Source: Tanypteryx hageni (lineage: Eukaryota; Arthropoda; Insecta; Odonata; Petaluridae). Taken from it: 64,000 bases of DNA. The translations under genes were made by a program, and so were the position numbers. Of the stretch, positions 23,796-33,008 are shown one piece after another (the first letter of the stretch is position 1; each line of letters starts with the position of its first letter). The notes beneath the pieces are model-generated. The model was not told the origin of the DNA, searched no databases, and saw only the letters and a list, made by a program, of their open reading frames with translations. The DNA lies in contig CM054112.1 of assembly GCA_028673005.1 (NCBI GenBank), forward strand, positions 28,064,124 to 28,128,123. The letters run 5' to 3'.

Positions 23796-23971
23796 TACTC
23801 CTTCCAAGACTTTCGGGATTCTACCGCGTGTTGTTTCTTCTAGTGACGACTGTTTCGCCTCCATTCCAGGTGGCATCTTCAGGTCTGAAGATGCCACCTG
23901 GAATGGAGGCGAAACAGTCGTCATTAGAAGAAACAACACGCGGTAGAATCCCGAAAGTCTTGGAAGGAGTA
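23796..23971. repeat. near-perfect foldback element with hammerhead-like core
   Basis: Two 87-bp arms (23796-23882 and 23885-23971) are inverted copies with about one mismatch and a 2-bp centre. The right arm on the plus strand contains CTGAAGA (23885-23891), a GCCACC/GGAGGC stem, GAAAC (23911-23915) and GTC (23920-23922), in hammerhead order. The mirror arm carries the same on the minus strand. It lies 56 bp from the P-like element and 300 bp upstream of the SMYD4-like start. Confidence 0.9.
23885..23931 (+). ncRNA. hammerhead-ribozyme-like sequence in foldback arm
   Basis: Core boxes CTGAAGA, then an extra T, stem II GCCACC with GGAGGC (one A/A mismatch) around TGGAAT, GAAAC, a two-pair stem III and the cleavage triplet GTC. 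Bases after the triplet (attagaaga) can pair with the bases before the core (tcttcaggt) as stem I, mostly A-U, G-C and two G-U pairs. The extra base before stem II and the very short stem III are non-canonical, though short stem III is known for ribozymes of Penelope-like elements. Activity is unproven. Confidence 0.5.
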
Positions 23972-24430
23972 CGAAAACACCGCGGAAGCCTTCGTATTAA
24001 TATATCGATAATCGGCATAACAATGACACAGAGTAGGTATACACAGAGAGGACAGAACGGCCGTAATGCCTTTCACTTCTTGTAATGCCGATTGCGCACG
24101 GCGGCCATGTTCCCAGCAAGTTAAAGACGCGCTCATTCAAAACTTCCCCAACTGAATCTGGTAACAGACGTTATACTATAACACACGCTATTGTGATTAC
24201 TAGGTTAATATTGCGCAAATTGATATATCATGGTAGATATGAATTTACTGGACTACATTTTGAAATAGTGAAGGGGATTTCTAGCTTAATCCTTCATACT
24301 TCACAAGCTATTGTAATAAAATCCCTTTCTTGAATCTTCCGCGATTAAATTATAGGATTCATTATTGTATGCATAGCTATATACCCTACGGCCGTATTGT
24401 ACGCCCTTCCTAGTCATTTTAAGTCCAGCA

Positions 24431-24690
24431 GATTGCCACTTTAGTGGACAAAAAGCAATCTCATAAATATTATTCGACATACGACCGCCTTCCTTCTTAC
24501 CTCCTAGTGCTTTCTCTAATCATTTTAAATCAAACAGATTGCCACTTCAGTGGACAGCAAACAATCTCATACATATTATTCGTTATTTTCCAGTTGAACA
24601 CCTTCCCTCTTACCTTGCAGTGCTTCCTCGTCAAGTTAAATTCAACAGATTGCCACTTCAGTGGGCAACAAACTATCTCATAAACGGTAG
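24431..24690. repeat. three-copy ~108-bp tandem repeat inside the P-like element
   Basis: 'gattgccacttcagtgg' or a close variant begins at 24431, 24538 and 24648. Each copy can fold: CCACT/AGTGG nested within GATTG/CAATC. The copies may be multiplied subterminal sites for the transposase, which is inference. Confidence 0.85.
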
Positions 24691-24855
24691 GATTTCTAGA
24701 AAATTCATGTGTCAAAATAAAATAAAGTTTTAATTCATGAACTTTGAGGCTAAACAATCATTTCCAAATCAACTGCAGAGCAACACACCATGTCACATCC
24801 AAAACAATAATGCTGATATTAGCATAACATACCACACATAATTTACAATATAGTT

Positions 24856-26697
24856 TCAACAATTCAATTTTGACAATTTTCGATTCTTCCTTCCAACTTT
24901 TCCTACTAATCCCTTATTTATTCCCTTAAGGGAGTGATAGACTTTAATTCTTATGAACAATTTCATGCAATACATTTTTGGGAACTGTGGACAAGGCATC
25001 ACAAAATCAATTATTTCCAACATTTTTAATAGACTGTATCCTAACCCTGACTTCCCAAACATTTTATAAAATTCAGATTCAAAAATGGAATTCATTGCTG
25101 AAATGAAGTCCACATAGGTTTTATTTAGCATATTTAATCCCCCAAATGAATCCATATCATAGGATTTGTTCAATGAAAATAGCTGGGAGGGATCCACCAT
25201 CATGGAATTGTCATGTGCATAAGCAAGGCAAACATCACATGAATGTTGCTGAAGGCACTTCTTCATCATGTAACCAGCTACATACACTTCTGCATTCTCT
25301 TGTAGTAGCTGATCACGATAATCCAGAGTGTGCACTTTGATACTGACTCTCTTGTTATAGTCAGCTTCAGCTTGTGAAGAAGCAATGGAAATATCACCGA
25401 CACTGGTTATAAATGAATCAAAATCCATTACACAATTCCCATTTTCTTTCAAAAAGTTTACAGAAGTCAGCAGTCTCTTTTTAAAACCTGAATGAAACAA
25501 AACAGGTGTTTGGTGGTCACAGTTACCCCCTTGCTTACGAATGTCCCCAAAGAAATTCTCAAGGTAAGGGATTGGTTCATTTTCTACAACCGGTGGATTT
25601 CAACCCTTTGCCTGTTGATAATTTACTTCAATTTTTCTATTTTATGGCAATCCTTTTTCTACCACAGGTGTAGACGTCTCAACTGATACACTTCCATGAA
25701 ATTCTGTGTTATCATTCACTTCTCTCGGTTGTATTCCTAGAATAAAAAGCTGATAGGATAAATAACACACATCACCTAAATTCGTCTTAAGATGCATTCT
25801 CTACTCATCAAAACATTAAAAGAATGAAATTTTGTGCAATAACTTATATATATGGCATCATTAATCCAAAACGGTTTCCTTTCAAGATAGTAACTATTTG
25901 CTGTTCATGGCTTAAACAACACAGACATCATCATAGTTTGGCCATGATTTAAAGCCGAGAAATAACTTTTTTAAAATAAACAACAGAAACGGCACAATTA
26001 ATGGCAATAACTTAATAGGAACTTTGAAATCACATGTATCATCTGTTCCAACTTATCTCGATAATTTCGAAGCTAATCATAAAAGCCTTTAGGCATAACA
26101 CATTTTCTACTGGATATTTTAAGTTCTTCTGAATCACTGATGAAAATATACTGTCACACCAAACTAGGAATACTCACCAAGAGTATTTTTATCTTCAGAA
26201 TGATCTTTGCGGCTAGAAGTCCTCTCCTTTGGGAGCTTTCTCTGGCTTGAAATCATCAGAGGATTAGGTACATCAAATTTACTCGGTACCGCGTTACCTT
26301 TTAATCTGTTTTTTAAAAAGTTCAGAAACATAACATCCTCAAAATGCTCACTGCATAACTTGCAGTTCGCATACAGGTAGTGCAGTTTTTTATCCTCTAA
26401 ATCCTTCCTACGAGTATGAATAACCCATTCCTTGCACCTGAGTTTAAAATTGCATCAACAAATAAGTATATTTAAATTGTTAAGTAATATTAAATTATCA
26501 GTGCTTAAAAAACTTAGCATGTAGTAAGTCAGCCAAATTTCTAAACTGTTTCATTAACCAGATAACTTACCTGGCCGGGTTTTTCGGGAAACGAAAGAAG
26601 CTGTCTTCCCTTCAACATGCCGGAATTATTCTGACAGTTGATTGCTGCACACCAGGAAAATCCTCCTTTTTTAGTCCTTGCGTATCATCTTCAGCCA
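24856..26697 (-). pseudogene. THAP-domain P-element-like transposase, disrupted
   Basis: Exon 1 (26697-26575) starts MAEDDTQGLKK. Its zinc-finger part CAAINCQNNSGMLKGR is in another frame and SFFRFPKNPAR returns to the first, then donor AG|GTAAGT. Exon 2 (about 26440-26180) is clean: CKEWVIHTRRKDLEDKK, NCKLCSEHFEDVMFLNFL and NRLKGNAVPSKFDVPNP, completing the C2CH THAP finger with its AVPSKF box, and a donor. The last exon (from about 25740) holds PYLENFFGDIRKQGGNC, FKKRLLTSVNFLKENGNC and EVYVAGYMMKKCLQQH, the C-terminal region of P-element/THAP9 transposases, but with TAA and TGA stops near 25635 and 25600. Much of the RNase-H-like middle is missing. It is a dead, internally deleted copy. Confidence 0.8.
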
Positions 26698-27061
26698 TCG
26701 TTAAAACGACACAAAAGTATGATATTACGCAAAACTTATCTCACGTATCAAATAATCCCAACTAACTCCTACGACTTCCTCTGATCTGCTCTGATCCCAG
26801 CGGATCCCGCACAGGTTTAACTTGCTTTCAATATGGCAGACGCGCGTCACAGGCATTTGTCGAGGTGGCGTTTGTCCTTTCTGTATATACCTACGCTGTG
26901 ACAATGACAGATATTAGGATAAAGTGCAATATACACCCCCTTCTAGAAAGCGAGCTACATGTGGCTACAACTGAAATTACTTGAGTCTAGCAAATCGCCA
27001 TTTTTAGACAGCAACGGCGGTAATTTACAAAGCAGTCAAAAGTGAACCGCAGCTAAATAAG

Positions 27062-27195
27062 GAAAAGGGAATGAACCCAAACCCCAACCACTTTACCTAA
27101 TCCGGGGGAGGAAATGGAACGAAGCCAACCGCTTAACGCAACCCGGGGGAGAAAATAGAAAGAATCCAACCACTTAACCCAACCCAAGGAAATAA
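27062..27195. repeat. short tandem repeat, ~42-bp unit, three copies
   Basis: Successive units share 'aaccacttaacccaaccc' and 'gggggaggaaat'-like blocks with several substitutions. Non-coding. Confidence 0.7.
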
Positions 27196-27235
27196 TGGTG
27201 GATATTGAAGTCGTGCTGGGTCCAAGATGATTTGC

Positions 27236-28657
27236 CCAATCCCGTAAAGGTGGCAACTCTAAATACTGTTAATAATATACTCTTAGGACATGTTAACAAA
27301 ATTGCTGATCTTGGTGTACTATTCACTTCAAATCTTAGTTTTAATGATATAATTGATATAATTTGCACTGAAGCTTTGACAAATATTAGGCTTTATATGT
27401 GGAAATACTAAATAATTTTGTGATATTCAAACATTAAAAGGTATTCATTGATTAATTTTTAGATCTATTCTTGAAAATTGTTCTATAGTTTGGTGTCGTT
27501 TTTAAAATTCCTCTGTATCCAGGATTGAAAAGTCAACACAAATTTCTTTGTTTAATTGCATATAAACTTGGATGTATGTATGGCCAATATTCCTAGGACT
27601 ATATTTTCTCTCTCTTTTGATAAACTATTTGGGGTATCAAAGTTCAAGTTTTTCTCAAGACTGCAGCTGGTCTTTTCATAACTAAATATGCACATAACTG
27701 AGTAATCGTAGTATGAACATATTGTTTTCTTAAAAGTTACTCTAAATCAATTACTAATAGAAAAGAAAAATTAGAACACTTGTTGATACGATTTTGTATT
27801 TATGTGAGAAATGTATGCCAATGGTATAGATGTTTCAATTCATATTTTATTTTACATACTGTGTGTATTGGCGTATTTTATATTCAATATGATAAGCAAA
27901 TTTCAGGTCAATAAATAAGTTCTAATTTAAATTATTTTTTGTCTGATACGAAGTTCAAATAAATAAAATGGAGTAATTTTCTACTAAAACATTAAATCAC
28001 TCCAATAAATTGATAAAAAATCCTAAAGCTAAAGTAAAATTACTTAAGAATCACCTGTTCATAAAAAAGTTGTAACATTATTTTTATTTTATTCTTCCTT
28101 TTTATAATTTTCAAAAGATTTTATATCAACCTTGGGTTTTTATTTTTCCTTTCTTTTTCAATGATTTTTAAATTGTTTATTGGAATCCCGGGATTTATAA
28201 TTTTCAATCCCGGGATTGTGAAAGAACTGGGAAATGACAAGCACTAGTTAGGATTCAACTCTCCTGCCCTGGTGTACTTCTTTCAATTTTTTAAAATCTG
28301 CTAACCTTGCGTACTTACTGTGTTATCTGCAATGGCTCCTTTACCACATAACTATACATGTTCGTACTGGTATCATGACTCTATATGGCTGTTATATTTA
28401 TGCCAACGAAATATTGGTAATTTTATAGTAAGGTCTGATGTGCATACCCATAGTACTAGATTGGGTACCAAACTGAATCTTCCACGAGTGAGACTGACTA
28501 AGTCATTATGCAGCTCCAATCTAATCATGCTCCAGTTATTCAACAGACTTCCTGACAGGGTGAGAACTGTCAGCCTGAGCAGGTTTAAATCTGTTCTCTA
28601 TAATTGGTTAATAGGGAAAGCTTACTATTCCATAGAACAGAATACGCATCCATGTTG
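27236..28657 (+). pseudogene. decayed C-terminal half of a jockey/CR1-like LINE
   Basis: Fragments in several frames follow the normal order of a LINE ORF2 end. HVNKIADLGVLFTSNLSFND (about 27285-27350) is the post-RT 'DLGV...LSF' block; SILENCSIVW (near 27465) and FLCLIAYKLGCMYGQYS follow; and 28440-28655 reads HSTRLGTKLNLPRVRLTKS, then LFNRLPDRVRTVSL and RFKSVLYNWLIGKAYYS, the family C-terminus. Stops and frameshifts are many. An AT-rich gap (27900-28320) separates the two parts. Confidence 0.6.
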
Positions 28658-29228
28658 AATTATCTTGAATATTTGCTTTTAACTAAGAAGGAAGGTACTT
28701 TTTGATTTTATAATAATGGAAAGTTTTAACTACCATGACAATGAATCCAATACTTTTGTCAGATATCTATAAAAGCCTACTTCTGTCCCTTTGAGGCTCC
28801 CTCTGTAGCCCTATATAAATGCAAATAAATCGATAAAAGATCAAGATATATTTTTTAAATTTGGCAGGAGTACTAAATTCGCTTATTTCAAGGTGTTGAG
28901 AAAAAAATTTCGAAAAATATCCTGGATTCGACTCCAAGGTAAACATTTATATTTCCCATAAGATAACACGTAAAAAATCGTCTTTTCGACTTGCAGGCTT
29001 TTATTCTTTATGAAATCAAAATTAGAAAGAATTAACCTATGATCTTCAGATCTAAATAGTTTTAAAGAAAAAACTATAAAGTTTCTTATTCTGTTCCTCT
29101 TTTCCCTCCTACATTTCGAAATTTCTCATGTTAAACGTTTAATTCACATATTTTGGAGAAATCTTAGCATTTTAACAGGATGTTACTTTGCCAACCAATT
29201 ACATTGTTGAACCTCGAAATCTTATTGT
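28658..29228. other. A+T-rich stretch without recognisable gene
   Basis: Nothing supported here; it precedes the SINE-like head. Confidence 0.4.
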
Positions 29229-29310
29229 TATTTCAATCCTTATATGTGTACTGGTGGTGTAGTGTTTAGCATGTCGGCTTTCTATTGCAAAGTTCGGGGG
29301 TTCAAACCCC
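29229..29310 (+). repeat. tRNA-derived SINE head
   Basis: 'tggtggtgtagtgtttagca' resembles an RNA polymerase III A box, and 'gggggttcaaacccctcg' is a B box within a T-arm-like hairpin about 35 bp downstream. An A-rich run follows (29327-29338). The anticodon arm is not cloverleaf-like, so this is a SINE head and not a functional tRNA gene. A related head lies inverted at 60795. Confidence 0.65.
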
Positions 29311-29475
29311 TCGAATGGAGGTTATATTTAAAAAAAAACTATCATCAGTGCCTGGCAGTAGGCAGCAGTGCTGTCAGTATGGTATAGAGCCGAAAACAAA
29401 TGATGTTGGTTGGGTCTATATCCAATACAGCTGTAGGCGTGATCAGGACAATTTGAACGGCTACAGTACTGCGAT

Positions 29476-31284
29476 GTGGAAAGCAAGAGGGAAACTACCA
29501 CATTACAATCCCTAGTAAATATTATATGGTTGGACAATATGAGTTCTCACGAGGTAAAACAATCCAGAGGTAAAATAGTCCCCCAATCGGATCTCCGGGC
29601 AGGGACTGCCTTGAGGAAAACATTTTTCGAAAGTAAATTACGAATAGGGACTTGGAACGTAAGAACTATGAGAAAGGCAGGAAAGCTAGAGAACTTGAAA
29701 GAAGAAATGAGAAGAAATAGAGTTGACATTATAGGGCTAAGCAAAACTAGATGGGAGGGAGAAGGACAGTTCGACTCGGAAGAATTCACGGTAGTTTATT
29801 CTGGAGGAAATAGTGGGGAAAGGGGAGTAGCTCTGGTACTTAGGAAAGATATGATGAAAAGCGTGACAAAGATAATAGCAACGAACGATAGACTGATGGC
29901 AATAAAGCTAAAAGCAGTCCCAGTGGACATGCTGATAATCCAGGTTTATATGCCAACGTCAGCTCATGACGATGAAGAAATAGATGAGATCTATGAGCAA
30001 ATTAATGAAATTTACGAAGAAGACGGAAGAGGAAAGGTAAACTGCATAATAATGGGAGATTGGAACAGCATAGTCGGAGAAGGACAGGAAGAAAATGTTG
30101 TCGGGCAATACGGACTTGGGAAGAGAAATCGAGGAGGGGAGAAACTCGTAGAATTCTGCATCAATAATGACCTTGTAGTGACTAATACATGGTTCAAAAA
30201 CCATAAACGAAGGTTATACACATGGAAAAGCCCAGGAGATAGAATGAGATGCCAAATAAATTACATCCTTGTAAAACAAAGATTCAGGAACAGCATAAAG
30301 AACGCCAAGGCATTGCAAGGAGCAGACATTGATTCAGATCACAGCCTTCTAATACTTGACGTGAGTATAAAGCTCAAACAAATAAGAAAAACGAGAAGAG
30401 AAAGACAGACCTGGGACTTAGAAAAATTGAAAGAAAGGCAGGATGTAGTCAGCATGAAGTTGGAAGATAACCTAAGAAAGTTAGAAAACAAACCGAAGAC
30501 CGTTGATATAGAATGGGATGAAATTAAAACCAGTATCAAGGATACCTTGGATAAAGAGATTGGAAAACAAGAGAAGAAAATCAGAAAACCATGGATCACG
30601 AAGGAAATGCCGGAGAAAATGGATGAGAGACGAAAATGGAAAAACGTTAACAGTGAAGAAGGTAGAGCCAACTATCGGCGTATAAACAATGAGTTGAGAA
30701 GGGTAACAGTTAAAGCTAGAGAAAATTGGATAAAAGGAAAATGTGATGAAATACAACAAATGGAGAAGTTAGGATGGTACGATATGATGTACGCTAGGGC
30801 ACTGGAATTAGAAGATAAGAAGTCTAATGGAATTTGTGGTAAAGGAATTATGAATACGGATGGGAAGATAGTCTCAGAAACAAAGGATGTAGCACAGGTA
30901 TGGGAAGAATACATTAAGGAATTATACAGCAAACAGGCAGGAGCGGCAAAAATAGAACTGGAAAATGAGGAAAACATTGAAGAAGACAACTTAGGACCAA
31001 GTATTATGGAGAGCGAAGTAGAAAAGGCAATAGTGGAACTAAAGAAGGGGAAAGCCACGGGCAGCGATGGAATACCAGCTGAGATACTTAAAGTCATCAC
31101 ATCAGAAGGACTAAAAGCAATCACGAAATTAATTAATAAGATTTACGACACGGGAGAGTGGCCTCAGGATTTCCTAGAAGTAACAATGATCCCTCTAAAG
31201 AAGAAGCCAAAGGCAGTGCAGTGCAAAGATTACTACTATAAGCCTTCTGTCACACACATCGAAGATCATCACGAGGATTCTTAA
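29476..31284 (+). CDS. APE-type endonuclease and N-terminal RT of RTE-like LINE
   Basis: A 602-codon frame. The endonuclease starts near residue 55 with RIGTWNVRTMRKAGKLENL and proceeds through IIGLSKTRWEGEG (usual metal-binding Glu position occupied by K in SKTRW), IIQVYMPTS, CIIMGDWNSIVGE (catalytic D and N), RRLYTWKSPGDRMRCQINYI and a final DSDHSLLI (the D-H pair). It nicks target DNA to prime reverse transcription. A linker of about 200 basic/acidic residues follows, then RT start: GPSIMESEVEKAIVELKKG, GSDGIPAEILKVI and TMIPLKKKPK. The frame breaks near 31230 in the KDYR-TISL block, after which the RT continues in another frame. Confidence 0.85.
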   Translation: MESKRETTTLQSLVNIIWLDNMSSHEVKQSRGKIVPQSDLRAGTALRKTFFESKLRIGTWNVRTMRKAGKLENLKEEMRRNRVDIIGLSKTRWEGEGQFDSEEFTVVYSGGNSGERGVALVLRKDMMKSVTKIIATNDRLMAIKLKAVPVDMLIIQVYMPTSAHDDEEIDEIYEQINEIYEEDGRGKVNCIIMGDWNSIVGEGQEENVVGQYGLGKRNRGGEKLVEFCINNDLVVTNTWFKNHKRRLYTWKSPGDRMRCQINYILVKQRFRNSIKNAKALQGADIDSDHSLLILDVSIKLKQIRKTRRERQTWDLEKLKERQDVVSMKLEDNLRKLENKPKTVDIEWDEIKTSIKDTLDKEIGKQEKKIRKPWITKEMPEKMDERRKWKNVNSEEGRANYRRINNELRRVTVKARENWIKGKCDEIQQMEKLGWYDMMYARALELEDKKSNGICGKGIMNTDGKIVSETKDVAQVWEEYIKELYSKQAGAAKIELENEENIEEDNLGPSIMESEVEKAIVELKKGKATGSDGIPAEILKVITSEGLKAITKLINKIYDTGEWPQDFLEVTMIPLKKKPKAVQCKDYYYKPSVTHIEDHHEDS

Positions 31285-32449
31285 TAAAAGGCTGGAGAAA
31301 AGGGCAGAAGAAAAAATAGGGGAAGATCAATTCGGTTTCAGAAAAGGACGAGGAACTAGAGATGCTATAGGAGTAGTTAGAATCATATCAGAAAGGGCAA
31401 TAGAATACAGTCAAGATATCTGCGCATGTTTCGTAGACTGGCAGAAGGCCTTTGATAGAGTAAATTGGGTAAAGTTGATGAAGATATTAAAGGATATAGG
31501 TGTAGACTGGAAAGACAGGAGACTGATTAGGAATCTATATGAGAATCAAGTTGTAAAGGTCAGGTTTGAGAATGTGGACACCTGCGGAATAAATATCGGT
31601 AGAGGAGTTGCCTATCGCCAACCCTATTCAATATATATGGAGAAAGTCTAATGCAAGAAGCTTTAGAAGGCACAGGGGATTTCAAAATTGGAGGAAGGAT
31701 TATAAGAACAGTAAAATACGCAGATGATCAAGTACTTCTAGCAAGAAAGGAAGAGGAGCTACAAAAAATGATAAATAGACTACTGATAACAGGTAGAAAA
31801 TACGGTATGGAAATAAATACAGAAAAATCCAAGGTCATTCGAATATCGGGTAAAGAAGAGAATCTGAACATAACTAAAGCCTTTAGAACAAGTTTCAGAA
31901 TATAAATACCTTGGAAGTATCATAACACGAGAGGCAAAATGTACGGATGAGATCAAAACTAGAATAGGAAAAGCAAAAGCGGCTTTCAGGAGAAAGAAAC
32001 AACTACTTACAGGGAATATAAGGGAAGATATCCGCAAGAAGTTGATAAAATGCTACTAATGGAGTATAGCATTGTATGGGGCAGAAACATGGACGCTAAG
32101 GAAAAATGACATCAAATACTTAGAAAGCTTTGAAATGTGGACTTGGAGGAGAATGCTGAAGATAAAATGGACAGATAGGATGAAAAACGATGAAGTGCTA
32201 TGAAGAATAGGAGAGAAGCGAATGATTATACAGACTATCAGAAAGAGGAAGGCTAACTGGGTTGGACATTACCTGAGGAGAGAGAGTATGATTAAAGACG
32301 TGTTAGAAGGAAAACTAGATGGGAAAAGGGAAAGAGGTAGGAAAAGGTTTCAGCTGATAGACGATTTGAAAGGGAAAGAGAGTTATCAAGATATAAAGAG
32401 GACAGTGGAAAATAGGAGTATATGGAGAACCAGGTTTAACCAAGAATAA
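31235..32449 (+). pseudogene. remainder of RT of RTE-like copy 2, several frames
   Basis: Frame pieces in order: 31235-31650 with FGFRKGRGTRDAIG and CACFVDWQKAFDRVNW; a deletion near 31605-31615 removes the R-Q-G-C block; 31651-31905 with KYADDQVLLARKEEEL; then YLGSIITREAKCTDEI, ALYGAETWTLRKND with a TAA before W (about 32058), a TGA near 32201, and 32222-32449 ending RKRKANWVGHYLRR and WRTRFNQE. The element is therefore defective although all domains remain recognisable. Confidence 0.8.
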
Positions 32450-32457
32450 TCACGGAC

Positions 32458-32492
32458 CTGTCTACGGACAGACTACCTATGATGATGATGAT
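32458..32492 (+). other. 3' terminal UACG hairpin and ATG-repeat tail of RTE copy 2
   Basis: CTGTC (32458-32462) pairs with GACAG (32467-32471) across TACG. Compared with copy 1, the stem is unchanged and the loop differs only at the second position, which stays within the UNCG class. Confidence 0.75.
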
Positions 32493-32759
32493 GTGTAAGC
32501 ATTCTTTAGTATGAAAGAGAGGAGAGAAATTATTTTCATAGCAACCAATGTAAACAACTTTTGTTGCATTATTTATGAGGAATACATTTTAATGTAGAAC
32601 ATTAATAATTTGCATATTAAAATTAGGTACTTAGAGTCAGCGTAGCAGTTTGAGACTTGAAGCAACGAATGCCTAAAAGAATGAAAGTTTGTTTTCCTGC
32701 CATCCAAAGAAAGTCAAGGTATATTATGTTAATTTTTTATTTCACAAAAAACTTTACCA

Positions 32760-33008
32760 TTGAATTTCAACGGGCATCTCCCTAGTACATACATGCCACG
32801 CACTGGTGACCCGCTGTCATGGTGGAAAGCAAGGAGACTCCTCTACCCTAGGCTTTTTGACATAATGTTCAGAAGGCTATGTGTAGTAGCAACTTCTGTT
32901 CCATGTGAAAGAATTTTTTCAAAGGGAGGAAAAATTGTTTCAGAAAGACGAAGCAGATTAACCCCTAAAAAAGTCTCTGAAGTCATGTTTTTAAATCATA
33001 ACCTATAA
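32760..33008 (+). pseudogene. hAT transposase C-terminal dimerisation domain fragment
   Basis: The frame reads GDPLSWWKARRLLYPRL, then CVVATSVPCERIFSKGG and SRLTPKKVSEVMFLNHNL. This is the conserved hAT-C dimerisation block (W-W before, S-x-x-x-E-R-x-F-S in the centre, closing L-N-x-N). No upstream catalytic part is present; RTE copy 2 ends 270 bp before it and may have inserted into the element. Confidence 0.7.

Larger units (their letters stand above)
24028..26900 (-). mobile_element. P-like (THAP9-type) DNA transposon with 8-bp target duplication
   Basis: 'acaatgac' stands exactly at 24020-24027 and again at 26901-26908. The ends are diverged inverted repeats: 'acagagtaggtatacacag' on the left and, reversed, 'cacagcgtaggtatataca' on the right; similarity continues about 90 bp to 'ggccatgttcccagcaag'. 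Eight-bp duplications are standard for P elements. The minus-strand interior encodes a THAP-domain transposase remnant with an intron. Near the left end lies a three-copy tandem repeat. Confidence 0.85.
29340..32492 (+). mobile_element. RTE-like non-LTR retrotransposon, copy 2, endonuclease plus RT
   Basis: It contains the endonuclease missing from copy 1, followed by RT and the same C-terminal region. It ends with the shared 3' hairpin (32458-32471) and ATG repeats (32478-32493). It begins right after the A-rich tail of the SINE head. About 60-65 percent of aligned residues look identical between the copies by eye, so they are not recent duplicates of each other. Confidence 0.85.

Noticed and set aside
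29229..29300. Functional tRNA gene
   Set aside because: Only A and B boxes fit; no cloverleaf acceptor or anticodon stem forms, and an A-rich tail follows, so it is a SINE head.
30339..31124. 150- and 110-codon minus-strand frames
   Set aside because: Antisense shadows of RTE copy 2.
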